This document shows positions 10,329-19,128 of a stretch of 57,288 bases of DNA, in pieces. Numbering within the stretch: position 1 is the first letter of the stretch; each line of letters opens with the position of its first letter. Below the pieces are notes generated by a model, which saw nothing but the letters and a program-made list of their open reading frames with translations, made no database searches and was not told the DNA's origin. A program made the position numbers and the translations under genes. Origin of the DNA: PS1 clade bacterium (lineage in GTDB: Bacteria > Pseudomonadota > Alphaproteobacteria > RS24); NCBI GenBank assembly GCA_003331985.1, contig QOQK01000005.1, forward strand, positions 1 through 57,288. The letters run 5' to 3'.

Positions 10329-10840
10329 GTTTGAATTATCATATTTGTTTCAGGCGTCAGTAAGGGTAAAATTTCCCTCATATGCGCATGCGAAATAGCG
10401 ACACAACCTTCAGTCGGGCCATAATCCTGCTTGGCGAGGTGAAAAAATATGGCACTTCCCGCCCCCGGTACGATTGGCGTTAGATTATGGTCAAGTGTTA
10501 TGATGACATCATACTGGTCATCTAGGCGCCAAAGCTTTTCATGCGAAAAAATATGCGGCAGTGTGACCGGGCAGTTATAGTCAGGGTCGTCGGGATCATC
10601 TGACCAGCCGCTTGAGGCTGTTATTATGCGGGTTGGCAAGTATTGCGGCGGTGTCGGCCACTTATCTGAACGAAGCCAGCATGTTTGTAATTTCCAAACA
10701 CCTGCAGGCGTACCGCCGTCGCCCTCCCTTTTATCACCAACGATGCCGCTTCTGCCAAGTGCGCAGGGAAAGTGTTTTTCACCAATGCATAATTGCCCGT
10801 TATGAATGTCGGAGCCTTGCTGTATGACTGTGATATCCAT
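10325..10840 (-). CDS. L,D-transpeptidase family protein (YkuD domain)
   Basis: 171-aa YkuD-fold protein. The catalytic signature is present with His134 (IFFHLA) and the nucleophile Cys146 in TEGCVAIS. Members cross-link or modify peptidoglycan in the periplasm, but no signal peptide is visible here, as in other short YkuD proteins of this type, so the export route or location is unclear. The N-terminal part KREGDGGTPAGVW is also typical of this subgroup. It converges on the PLPHP gene; the orphan response regulator is divergent from it. Confidence 0.88.
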   Translation of the reverse strand: MDITVIQQGSDIHNGQLCIGEKHFPCALGRSGIVGDKREGDGGTPAGVWKLQTCWLRSDKWPTPPQYLPTRIITASSGWSDDPDDPDYNCPVTLPHIFSHEKLWRLDDQYDVIITLDHNLTPIVPGAGSAIFFHLAKQDYGPTEGCVAISHAHMREILPLLTPETNMIIQT

Positions 10841-10972
10841 AAAACAAGAGTGGTAAACATCAGCTTATTTGTCGAGATAAATATCACGCAAGTTCACATT
10901 TTCGTTATGTGTTAATAAAAAGCTGTCAATTTGAACATGAAAACGCATAATGATTTTGTTAAGAGTTGAGTA

Positions 10973-11659
10973 ATGAGTCAAAACAGAAAAATTTTAATTA
11001 TTGAAGATGATACGCTGCTGGTTGAAGAGCTTAGCGAGCAAATCCTTATGCATGAGGAGTTTGATGTCATATCTGCTGAAACAGCAAGCACCGGTTTGGC
11101 TGCCGCCAAGAGCGAAGCCCCTGACCTTATCTTGCTGGATGTGGGCTTGCCCGATCAAGATGGTCGCGAAACTTGCAAGCTTATGCGCAAGGCCGGCATA
11201 ACAACCCCGATTATTATTCTAACAGGCGCAGATTATGATGCTGATACGATTCTAGGTCTTGAGGCAGGGGCGAGTGATTACGTCACTAAGCCTTTTAGAT
11301 TTGGAGTTTTGCTGGCCCGTATCCGTACGCGGCTTCGACAGTATGAGATGACTGAGTCCGCCCAGTTTAATCTGGGCAGCTATCAGTTTAAACCATCGGT
11401 TAAGACTCTTGTGCGTGAAGATGAAAGTAAAATCAGGCTAACTGAAAAAGAAACCAATATTCTCAGGCTACTGTTGCGCGCAGGAGGTGAAACCGTGACA
11501 CGCGATAAATTGCTGGAAGAAGTATGGGGCTATAATGCACAAGTGACCACCCACACGCTTGAAACCCACGTTTACAGATTACGCCAAAAGATTGAAGAAG
11601 ACCCCTCAAACTCTGAATTGCTTATTACAGAGGCGGGCGGCTACAGATTGAACATATAG
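10973..11659 (+). CDS. OmpR/PhoB-family response regulator (orphan)
   Basis: Two-domain response regulator (228 aa). The receiver domain has the acidic pair EDD (residues 11-13), phospho-acceptor Asp56 (LLDVGLP) and Lys106 (VTKPF). The C-terminal winged helix (RLTEKETNILRLLL ... THTLETHVYRLRQKIE) binds DNA. No histidine kinase is encoded in the window, so the partner is elsewhere or absent. It sits between the L,D-transpeptidase (divergent) and xthA (convergent, 6 bases apart). Target genes cannot be read from the sequence. Confidence 0.92.
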   Translation: MSQNRKILIIEDDTLLVEELSEQILMHEEFDVISAETASTGLAAAKSEAPDLILLDVGLPDQDGRETCKLMRKAGITTPIIILTGADYDADTILGLEAGASDYVTKPFRFGVLLARIRTRLRQYEMTESAQFNLGSYQFKPSVKTLVREDESKIRLTEKETNILRLLLRAGGETVTRDKLLEEVWGYNAQVTTHTLETHVYRLRQKIEEDPSNSELLITEAGGYRLNI

Positions 11660-11665
11660 TCGGGC

Positions 11666-12466
11666 TTAAGCCAAATCTATAACGACCGGCACATGATCTG
11701 ATGGTCTCTCCCAGCCTCGCGCTTCTCTCATAATTTTATAGCTTTTCAACTGCGGCTCGAGTGCGGGCGTAACCCAGATATGGTCGAGTCTGCGACCACG
11801 ATTGGACGCATCCCAGTATTTTGAGCGGTAGCTCCACCATGAATAAAGCTTTTCCTCGAAGGGAACAAAGGCGCGCGCCACATCAACCCAGTTATGAGAC
11901 TTTCTAACTTGTTCCAGCAACTCTACCTCTTGGGGTGTATGGCTGACCACTTTCAGCAGTTGCTTATGCGACCAGACATCATGCTCATAGGGGGCAATGT
12001 TTAAATCACCAACGAGGATGCGTTGAGCCGAAGTTTTTTGCTTAGATTTTGCGAACCGGCTTTGCATTTCGTTTAGAAAATCAAGTTTATGACCGAATTT
12101 CTCGTTGATTTTGCGATCGGGCTCATCACCGCCGGCAGGGACATAAAAGTTATGGAGTGATAAGGGGGCGCCCCCATAGTCGAGGATGGTCTCAATATGT
12201 CGACCATCTTTTTGACTGCAATAATCAATAATATTTGTTTTGGCAAAAGGGACTTTGCTCAGTGTTGCTACGCCGTGATAGCCCTTAATGCCGTTAATCG
12301 CGACATGTTCATATCCCATTTTATTAATAGCCTTGGTCGGAAAGCTGTCATTTGGGCACTTTGTTTCCTGTAAGCAGATAACATCCGGTTTCAGTTTTTT
12401 TGCCATTTTGGCTACAAGTTCAATTCTAAGCCTTACTGAATTGATGTTCCACGTCACGATGCGCAT
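11666..12466 (-). CDS. xthA: exodeoxyribonuclease III
   Basis: Metal-dependent AP endonuclease/3' exonuclease of base-excision repair (266 aa). Motifs of the family are the N-terminal TWNINSVR, catalytic Glu34 in CLQETKCP, the DLNIAP loop, RLDHIWVTP and the C-terminal SDHVPVVIDL. It is the last gene of a minus-strand run beginning with the dapC-like gene and passing through ftsK and lolA. Its length is normal. Confidence 0.96.
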   Translation of the reverse strand: MRIVTWNINSVRLRIELVAKMAKKLKPDVICLQETKCPNDSFPTKAINKMGYEHVAINGIKGYHGVATLSKVPFAKTNIIDYCSQKDGRHIETILDYGGAPLSLHNFYVPAGGDEPDRKINEKFGHKLDFLNEMQSRFAKSKQKTSAQRILVGDLNIAPYEHDVWSHKQLLKVVSHTPQEVELLEQVRKSHNWVDVARAFVPFEEKLYSWWSYRSKYWDASNRGRRLDHIWVTPALEPQLKSYKIMREARGWERPSDHVPVVIDLA

Positions 12467-12493
12467 GATTAATATCTCGCTTTTAAAAAATTA

Positions 12494-13198
12494 TTAAAAA
12501 AGATTCAGGCTGTTGCCGATGAGAGAGACAGGCCAGCGGCCCATCTCGAAAAGTCTGTATCTAAGCATTAGGGGGTGGTTGGCAATTTCTTCATCATCTA
12601 AATTAAGTGTCTCTGTGTGTGGGTCAGACTTTAAAACATTGGCGGCATAGGCGGCCAGGCTTAGGGCTGCACCATGAACAGCTTGTTGTGCGGCACCTGC
12701 GGCGAGATTACGCAGAGCCTCTGAAGAGGCTTCGTCAGCCATAAAAAGTGCCTCTTCCACGCAATTTGACACATCTTCAGATAGGCTGGAGGCGAGGTGA
12801 GTAAGCATAATGCCGAGCCCTTCTTCACTGATCAGGGTAAGCGCTTCCGTTGCGGCAGCAGCGCGGAATTGCTCTTCAATTTCCCAGGCTTCGCTATTGA
12901 TGTCCATACTTTGGGCGGCATCAGCTGCGTCGCGCCAGTCGAGCAGGGGCGCGGGGGATGCCTCTGGCAAACCAAGCCCTTCGAGGTAGAGCGTGATGAC
13001 CTCGAGGCAATCCTCATCAAGAGGCTCACCGAGATCGTTAAACCAGCTTACACGGGCGGCACGATTGGCAAAGTCGCGCAAGACTGTCAGCGCAGGTAAC
13101 TCCGCCTCTAACGCCTCAAGCGCTATATCAGATATTGCGTCTTCATCGGGGTCTTCTGTTGGGCCTTCTGAGCCAAGCGGGGGTTCTGATGCGATCAA
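12494..13198 (-). CDS. conserved hypothetical acidic protein in the ftsK-lolA-xthA run
   Basis: 234-aa protein I do not recognise. The start is a TTG preceded by AGGAG at 6 bases, which is convincing. The product is very acidic and Ala/Leu/Glu-rich, mostly helical by composition, with no signal peptide, no membrane segment and no Cys cluster. The N-terminal 25 residues are a Pro/Glu/Asp-rich tail. It lies between lolA (22 bases upstream) and xthA (27 bases downstream), so it is almost certainly co-transcribed with them. A helical repeat or UPF0262-like scaffold role would only be a guess. Confidence 0.75.
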   Translation of the reverse strand: MIASEPPLGSEGPTEDPDEDAISDIALEALEAELPALTVLRDFANRAARVSWFNDLGEPLDEDCLEVITLYLEGLGLPEASPAPLLDWRDAADAAQSMDINSEAWEIEEQFRAAAATEALTLISEEGLGIMLTHLASSLSEDVSNCVEEALFMADEASSEALRNLAAGAAQQAVHGAALSLAAYAANVLKSDPHTETLNLDDEEIANHPLMLRYRLFEMGRWPVSLIGNSLNLF

Positions 13199-13219
13199 GG
13201 GAACTCCTGACGGGTGAAA

Positions 13220-13870
13220 TTAAAATTTTCTGTAGGGACGGCGGCGTGGCTCATCGAGCTTGAAGTCTTTTTTATCAATATTTTCACGGTTTTGTAAGTC
13301 GTTCAGAATAATTGTGATTGCCTGTCCTTGAGCGTCGACAATATGCCAACTTCTTAAAAGTGTCGTTTCCGCCGAACCTTGATAGTTGAATGTGAGGCGC
13401 GCATAGCCCGGGAAGTCTCCTGTTGGGTCTTGCAACATCATCTCGGCGGCTGTGTCAAACACATCAAGTTTTGAGATATACTGCGCTTTATCGGCGAGTG
13501 ATCCCTTGCCCCAGAAAATTGGCAGCGGTGTTTGGCTTAGCGGATATCGGTCAGCTTTTTCGCCGGGGACTTCTTGAACCGCTAACCATTTTCCATCTGC
13601 GACGACTTTTAGTTTCTGCGGCGGGTCATAATCAAAGCGCATCATGCCCGGCCTCTTCATTAGAAATTTACCAGTGGACGAATTCCCTTGCTGGTCAATT
13701 TGCAGAAAAGTGCCTGCCACATTATCCAGTTCGTCCAGATAGGTGGATATGTGATTAATGGCGGTTACATTAAGCTTTTCCTCAGCCTTTCCAAGGGTCT
13801 GAGCCGGAACCTCGGGCAGGTTCAGTAATAAAGCCAAGCAGACCGACAGGAGCGTTTTGAAAATTTTCAT
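13220..13870 (-). CDS. lolA: outer-membrane lipoprotein carrier protein LolA
   Basis: Periplasmic chaperone (216 aa) that ferries lipoproteins to the outer membrane. Residues 1-23 form a signal peptide (MKIFKTLLSVCLALLLN) ending near VPA-Q. The mature part shows the LolA pattern: TAINHISTYLDELDNVAG, GKFLMKRPGMMRFDYDPP and VADGKWLAVQE. The frame is open 30 codons upstream, but the signal peptide and a nearby AGGGAAGC fix the start at 13870, 10 bases after the ftsK stop. Confidence 0.93.
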   Translation of the reverse strand: MKIFKTLLSVCLALLLNLPEVPAQTLGKAEEKLNVTAINHISTYLDELDNVAGTFLQIDQQGNSSTGKFLMKRPGMMRFDYDPPQKLKVVADGKWLAVQEVPGEKADRYPLSQTPLPIFWGKGSLADKAQYISKLDVFDTAAEMMLQDPTGDFPGYARLTFNYQGSAETTLLRSWHIVDAQGQAITIILNDLQNRENIDKKDFKLDEPRRRPYRKF

Positions 13871-13880
13871 CAATGCTTCC

Positions 13881-16313
13881 CTAATGCTTCCCTGCGAGGA
13901 CTTCGCGTTTACCGGCATGATTGGGTTGGCTGATGACCCCTTCTTCTTCCATTTTTTCAATCAGGCTTGCGGCTCTATTATAGCCGATTTGCAAGCGCCT
14001 TTGAACATAGCTGGTCGATGCGCGGTTATCACGGGTGACTATTGCAACCGCCTGATCGTAAAGACTGTCACCTGAGGTATCATCTTCCATGCTGCCCATT
14101 TCGATAGGGTCGCTATCTTCCGTGACAGCATCAATATAAACTGGCTGGCCTTGTTTTTTAAGAAATGAAACGAGGTTTTCGACTTCATTATCGGAAACAA
14201 AGGGGCCATGCACACGCTGGATGCGACCGCCGCCTTCCATGAAAAGCATATCGCCCATGCCGAGCAGTTGTTCTGCTCCCATGTCTCCAAGCACCGTCCG
14301 ACTGTCAATCTTTGACGTAACCTGAAAGGCAATCCGGCTTGGGAAGTTTGCCTTAATCGTCCCCGTTATAACATCAACTGATGGGCGCTGGGTCGCGGTG
14401 ATAAGATGTACACCCGCCGCGCGAGCCATCTGGGCTAATCGCTGAACGGCCGCCTCAATTTCTTTACCGGCGACGAGCATTAAGTCTGCCATCTCGTCAA
14501 TGACAACGACTATATAAGGAAGTTTCTCGAGATTAATTTTCTCGGTTTCAAACATGGCCTCGCCGGTCTCCGGGTCAAACCCCGTCTGAATTTCGCGTGT
14601 CAGCGTCTCGCCCTTATCTATCGCCTCCGCCATACGCGAATTGTAGCCCTCAATGTTGCGTACCTTGATTTTGGACATTTTGCGGTATCTATTTTCCATT
14701 TCCTGAACGGCCCATTTCAGTGCCGCGACTGCTTTTTTAGGCTCCGTTACGACAGGCGCGAGCAAATGCGGAATTCCATCATATATTGATAATTCCAGCA
14801 TTTTAGGGTCTACGAGGATCATGCGGCATTCTTCGGGGGTCAATCGGTACAAGATTGACAAAATCATGGTGTTAATACCGACGGATTTGCCTGAGCCGGT
14901 AGTCCCAGCGACAAGTAAGTGGGGCATTTTTGTCAAATCGCTCAGCACAGGTTCGCCCCCAATGTCCTTGCCGAGGGTCAGGGGCAGTTTCGCATTGCTC
15001 TTTTCGAACGCTTCGCTGGATAATATTTCACGAAGGAAAACCGTTTCCCTATTGCTGTTTGGCAATTCGATGCCAATGACATTATGACCGGGAACGGTAG
15101 CAACACGGCAGGAAATTGCACTCATGGCGCGCGCGATGTCGTCTGCCAGTCCAACCACGCGGGAGGACCGGATGCCAGCCGCTGGCTCCAATTCATAGAG
15201 CGTGACCACTGGACCGGGGCGCACACGTCCAATTTCGCCCTTAATCCCAAAATCCTGTAAAACTGTTTCCAACAGGCGCGCGTTAGACTCCAAGGCGTCC
15301 ATGCTGACTTTTTGGGGCGCCCTGCCGCGCGGCTCAGACAACAATCGAAGGGGCGGCAGGGTGAAGCTGCTTTCTGGCTCTAATGGTAAATTATTTTGCG
15401 CTTCTTTGGAGGCCCGGCGACCTTGGCGCGGTGCGCTTTTTTTCTCAACAGGTATCGGCTTGCGAGATGCCGGCTTTGCCTTCACCGCAGGGGCTTTTGT
15501 TTCAAGGCCAGCCGAGGCAGCAGCCTGATAGTTCCGGGTTTTGAACATAAACCCAAAACCCCTCATCCGCTCTTGAGCGCCCGAAACAAAACTTCTGAAA
15601 AATTCTAGTATGGTCGCGAATGCTGACTCAGCCTTTTCAGATGTGTCAGGTTTTTTATTAGTTAACAGGCTTCTCAGAATGCGGAAAATAGTGGCGAAAA
15701 TATAAAGCGTTGTTTTGATAAATAGACCGAACCAGCCTGCGGACATTAACGCAAGGGCGAAGCCTGCGAGGCCTAACGATGCTGCAGACGCCCAAAGCCA
15801 GAGCGTGATGGAGCCTGATAAACTAGTAAGCGTGTCTCCTAATAACAGCTCAAGCCAGCCGCCAATTGGCGCGACAAGTGTCTGCCCCAAAACCCCGCCT
15901 GCATGCGGCGCAAAGGACTCTGAATGAAGCGGTGCAATTGTTGCCGCCATTGACAATAAAATAATGCCGGAAAGCCAAAGGAAAAATTTAAGTATCGGGC
16001 GCGCGGCAGATGCATGACGCATATAGCGCCACCCCAAAGCAGCCACGCCGGGTATGACACCCCAAGACCCGTTCCCTGCAAATTGATAAAGCAAATCCGC
16101 GATGACGGCCCCGTACGACCCAAACCAGTTTTCAATATCTATATTGCCGACACGGTTTAGGCTGGGATCAGAAGCGTGATAGCTAAATAAAACAAGCGCC
16201 AAAGACAGGCCGACCGCCATCAAGATGATGCCGATGACCTCTTGCCCGCGAAAAATTAGGAAGCTGCCCAATCGCCCGCGGAGTTCGCTCAAGGTGCTCA
16301 TTATTCTTGCCAT
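13881..16313 (-). CDS. ftsK: DNA translocase FtsK
   Basis: Septum-bound hexameric DNA pump (810 aa) that clears and decatenates chromosome termini during division. The N-terminal 200 residues carry several membrane segments (from about residue 25). A Pro/Lys/Arg-rich linker follows, then the motor with Walker A GTTGSGKSV near residue 470 and Walker B VVVIDEMADLM near 606. The C-terminal gamma winged helix (TSYVQRRLQIGYNRAA) reads KOPS sequences. The start lies 1 base after the dapC-like gene stop; lolA follows. Confidence 0.97.
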   Translation of the reverse strand: MARIMSTLSELRGRLGSFLIFRGQEVIGIILMAVGLSLALVLFSYHASDPSLNRVGNIDIENWFGSYGAVIADLLYQFAGNGSWGVIPGVAALGWRYMRHASAARPILKFFLWLSGIILLSMAATIAPLHSESFAPHAGGVLGQTLVAPIGGWLELLLGDTLTSLSGSITLWLWASAASLGLAGFALALMSAGWFGLFIKTTLYIFATIFRILRSLLTNKKPDTSEKAESAFATILEFFRSFVSGAQERMRGFGFMFKTRNYQAAASAGLETKAPAVKAKPASRKPIPVEKKSAPRQGRRASKEAQNNLPLEPESSFTLPPLRLLSEPRGRAPQKVSMDALESNARLLETVLQDFGIKGEIGRVRPGPVVTLYELEPAAGIRSSRVVGLADDIARAMSAISCRVATVPGHNVIGIELPNSNRETVFLREILSSEAFEKSNAKLPLTLGKDIGGEPVLSDLTKMPHLLVAGTTGSGKSVGINTMILSILYRLTPEECRMILVDPKMLELSIYDGIPHLLAPVVTEPKKAVAALKWAVQEMENRYRKMSKIKVRNIEGYNSRMAEAIDKGETLTREIQTGFDPETGEAMFETEKINLEKLPYIVVVIDEMADLMLVAGKEIEAAVQRLAQMARAAGVHLITATQRPSVDVITGTIKANFPSRIAFQVTSKIDSRTVLGDMGAEQLLGMGDMLFMEGGGRIQRVHGPFVSDNEVENLVSFLKKQGQPVYIDAVTEDSDPIEMGSMEDDTSGDSLYDQAVAIVTRDNRASTSYVQRRLQIGYNRAASLIEKMEEEGVISQPNHAGKREVLAGKH

Positions 16314-16314
16314 G

Positions 16315-17535
16315 TTATTTTATGCCTTCCGCCGACAAAATATCATGCATTCTTGGTAAAGCCAATTTCATCTCTGCCATATCGCCGACAAGTGCGACGC
16401 GGATATATTGAGCCCCCGGGTTTTCCCCGTTCACCTCAGCCCCTAGATAGGCGCCCGGCAACACACGGATGCCGCCTTTTTCCCAAAGCAATTTTGTGAT
16501 TGCCTCACTATCTCCAACATCCAGCCAAAGAAAAAATCCGCCTTCAGGCCTGTAGAAATTATAATTCGCACCGAACACATCCTCCGCCAAGTCAATTTTG
16601 TCCTGATAGAGGCTACGGTTTTCCTGCACATGCGCATCATTCGCCCAGCAAAGCGCTGCCGCTTTTTGGGCGGCAATCGGGCTTTGTGGCGCGGCAAGCA
16701 TTCTAAGTTTAAGAAATTGTTTCATCAACTCTTCACCACCAACCCCTAAGCCTGAGCGAAGGCCGGGCAGGCTGGAGCGCTTGGAAAGAGAGTGAAACAC
16801 CATCAGGTTTTTCAAGCCTTCCTTCCGTTGTGCGGCGACATTCAGTGCCGATATGGGAGGAGATGCTTCGTGTCGTCGGTCAAAAATATCAATGTAGCAT
16901 TCATCCATTATCAACAAAAAATTATGCCGCTCTGCCCGCGCCAACCATTGGTCGAGATAGCCCCAATTAGCTATAGCCCCCTGAGGGTTGGCGGGGCTGC
17001 ACATAAAAACCGCGCGCATTTGATCGAGCGTTTCATCTGACAGCGCAAGCGGGTCGGGAAGAAAGCCATTTTCAGCAACAGCGTTCATATAGAGTGGTGT
17101 CGCCCCAGCTGAGAGAGTGGCGGCGGCGTAAAGCTGGTAAAACGGATTGGGCATTGCCATAAATTTTTTATTGGGCCCGTCTGGGGCAATTTGTGCGGCA
17201 AGAAACAAGGCCTCACGCGTTCCGGTGGCCGGGAGAACTTGATGCGGCGCACCGTAAATTTCGGGCAACAGCTGAAAACGCCTTGCGAGCCAGTCACGTG
17301 CAGAGGTTTGCCATGGCTCAATACCGTTAATAGGCGGGTAGTCGCCATAAGATGCGAGGTTGTCGGTCAGGCAATCCAGTGCGAATTGCGGGGGCTTGTG
17401 TCTTGGTGAACCAACAGCAAGAGATATGGGGTCTGTCTGGCTGGTTGGGATGTCCAGTAAAGCGCGGAGGCGCGCAAAGGGCGACTCTGACAGTCCGGCG
17501 AGAACGGCGTTTTGAGCCGGTTCATCTGGCTTCAT
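16315..17535 (-). CDS. class I/II aminotransferase, DapC-like (N-succinyldiaminopimelate aminotransferase type)
   Basis: PLP-dependent fold-type I aminotransferase (406 aa). The PLP lysine is in FHSLSKRSSLPGLRSG and the conserved Asp in IMDECYIDIF; the N-terminal SPFARLRALLD ... ISLAVGSPRH pattern matches the alphaproteobacterial DapC group of the lysine pathway. AAAGGAG sits 8 bases before the ATG at 17535, which decides the start over an in-frame GTG 15 bases upstream. It heads the ftsK-lolA-xthA run, with one base between it and ftsK. Other aminotransferase substrates cannot be ruled out. Confidence 0.85.
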   Translation of the reverse strand: MKPDEPAQNAVLAGLSESPFARLRALLDIPTSQTDPISLAVGSPRHKPPQFALDCLTDNLASYGDYPPINGIEPWQTSARDWLARRFQLLPEIYGAPHQVLPATGTREALFLAAQIAPDGPNKKFMAMPNPFYQLYAAATLSAGATPLYMNAVAENGFLPDPLALSDETLDQMRAVFMCSPANPQGAIANWGYLDQWLARAERHNFLLIMDECYIDIFDRRHEASPPISALNVAAQRKEGLKNLMVFHSLSKRSSLPGLRSGLGVGGEELMKQFLKLRMLAAPQSPIAAQKAAALCWANDAHVQENRSLYQDKIDLAEDVFGANYNFYRPEGGFFLWLDVGDSEAITKLLWEKGGIRVLPGAYLGAEVNGENPGAQYIRVALVGDMAEMKLALPRMHDILSAEGIK

Positions 17536-17585
17536 GTCATCTCCTTTCACATTTTCTCCACAAACAGACTCTCATAAAAACCCAC

Positions 17586-17617
17586 AAAAAAACCGAGGCA
17601 AGCATAACCCGCCTCGG
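17586..17617 (-). terminator. intrinsic terminator downstream of amt
   Basis: On the minus strand CCGAGGC pairs with GCCTCGG across an 11-base loop and is followed by seven T residues, a textbook Rho-independent terminator. It ends the amt transcript and separates it from the dapC-like operon. Confidence 0.85.
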
Positions 17618-17676
17618 CTGATTTGGTCAAAACCAATTACGAAATGCTGCTTAAGCCAGCATTAAGTATTTGTGTT

Positions 17677-18891
17677 TTATTTCATGCCGCCTTCCGGCTC
17701 GGACTGAATATTATGGACAGCAAGGTCAGCGCCCATAATTTCTTCCTCTTCAGTGAGGCGAATGCCAATAGTTTGCTTAAGCACGCCATAAACGACGAGA
17801 CCGCAAATCAATGCGTACCCGCAACCGACGACCGTACCGATGAGCTGGGATAGGAAGCTGACACCACCAAGACCGCCAAACATTTCAAGGCCGAAAATAC
17901 CTGCTGCAATGCCGCCCCATGCGCCGGCAAGGCCATGCAATGGCCAAACTCCTAGAACATCATCAATTTGCCACTTTTCCTGACATAAATTGAAGAAATA
18001 AACAAATACAAAGCCACCAATGCCGCCTGTAATAAAGGAACCGATTGGGTGCATGATATTTGATCCTGCGCAAACAGCCACCAGACCTGCGAGTGCGCCA
18101 TTATGGACAAAGCCTGGATCACCACGCCCGACAATGAGCGCTGCAAGAATGCCGCCGGTCATGGCGAGCAGTGAGTTCATGGCCACTAAGCCCGTTACGC
18201 CTTCAAGTGACTGAGCTGACATGACATTAAAGCCGAACCACCCGATGCAAAGCATCCATGATCCAAGCGCCAGCCAGGGTATGGATGAAGGTGGGAAAGC
18301 CCGGCCTTTCTCGCCATATCTGCCGTGGCGCGCGCCAAGCATTAAAACGGCACCCAGTGCTAACCAGCCGCCTACACCATGGACGACAACCGAACCGGCA
18401 AAGTCGTTAAAGGCGTAGCCAAAAGTCGACTCGAGCCAAGACTGGAAGCCAAATTTTCCGTTCCAAATGATGCCTTCAAAAAATGGATATATTAGCGCGA
18501 CGATGATCGCCGACGCTGCCAATTGCGAACCAAATTTGGCACGCTCGGCAATGCCGCCGGAAATAATTGCCGGAATGGCCGCGGCAAATGTTAACAGGAA
18601 GAAAAATTTAACCAATGAAAGGCCCTGCCCATCAAAGCCTGTGCCCTCACCGCCTTGAATAGTTGCCGCACTCGCGAAAAAGTTGATGCCATACGCAACG
18701 CCATAACCAATTAAAAAATAGGCAACTGTTGAAATAGCAAAGTCTGATATGATTTTGACCAGGGCGTTAACCTGGTTTTTTTTACGAACAGTTCCAACTT
18801 CTAAAAATGCAAATCCGCCATGCATGGCAAAAACCAATATGGCACCAATAAGCAAAAAGAAGACGTCACCGCCCAATTGCGATTGAGACAT
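17677..18891 (-). CDS. amt: ammonium transporter (Amt/MEP/Rh family)
   Basis: Inner-membrane ammonium channel (404 aa, about 11 membrane helices). The pore histidine pair can be seen in SVVVHGVGGWLALG and VWPLHGLAGAWGG. The ATG at 18891 is preceded by GGAGGGG, which decides the start although the frame stays open 41 codons upstream. A good terminator follows. Unusually for amt, no glnK/PII gene sits beside it in the visible flank: the next gene upstream is a divergent UbiH-type hydroxylase. Nitrogen control is likely but I see no clear NtrC or sigma-54 site. Confidence 0.95.
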   Translation of the reverse strand: MSQSQLGGDVFFLLIGAILVFAMHGGFAFLEVGTVRKKNQVNALVKIISDFAISTVAYFLIGYGVAYGINFFASAATIQGGEGTGFDGQGLSLVKFFFLLTFAAAIPAIISGGIAERAKFGSQLAASAIIVALIYPFFEGIIWNGKFGFQSWLESTFGYAFNDFAGSVVVHGVGGWLALGAVLMLGARHGRYGEKGRAFPPSSIPWLALGSWMLCIGWFGFNVMSAQSLEGVTGLVAMNSLLAMTGGILAALIVGRGDPGFVHNGALAGLVAVCAGSNIMHPIGSFITGGIGGFVFVYFFNLCQEKWQIDDVLGVWPLHGLAGAWGGIAAGIFGLEMFGGLGGVSFLSQLIGTVVGCGYALICGLVVYGVLKQTIGIRLTEEEEIMGADLAVHNIQSEPEGGMK

Positions 18892-19128
18892 GTTCCCCTC
18901 CATTATAATTATCTCAGATACAATACAAGCAAGATGTATGCCAGAAATCTTGACTAACCCACTGATATTATTGATATAATTATGCCCAAATTGAATGATT
19001 ATTCCTATTTGCATAAAATTTAATCATTTACAGATTATTCGCGTGCAGGCGCCTATTTAATAGTCACTTTATAAGCGTCACATGTCGCATCTGTTGTACT
19101 GGACTTTAGCCCTCATGTCGGTCACTTT

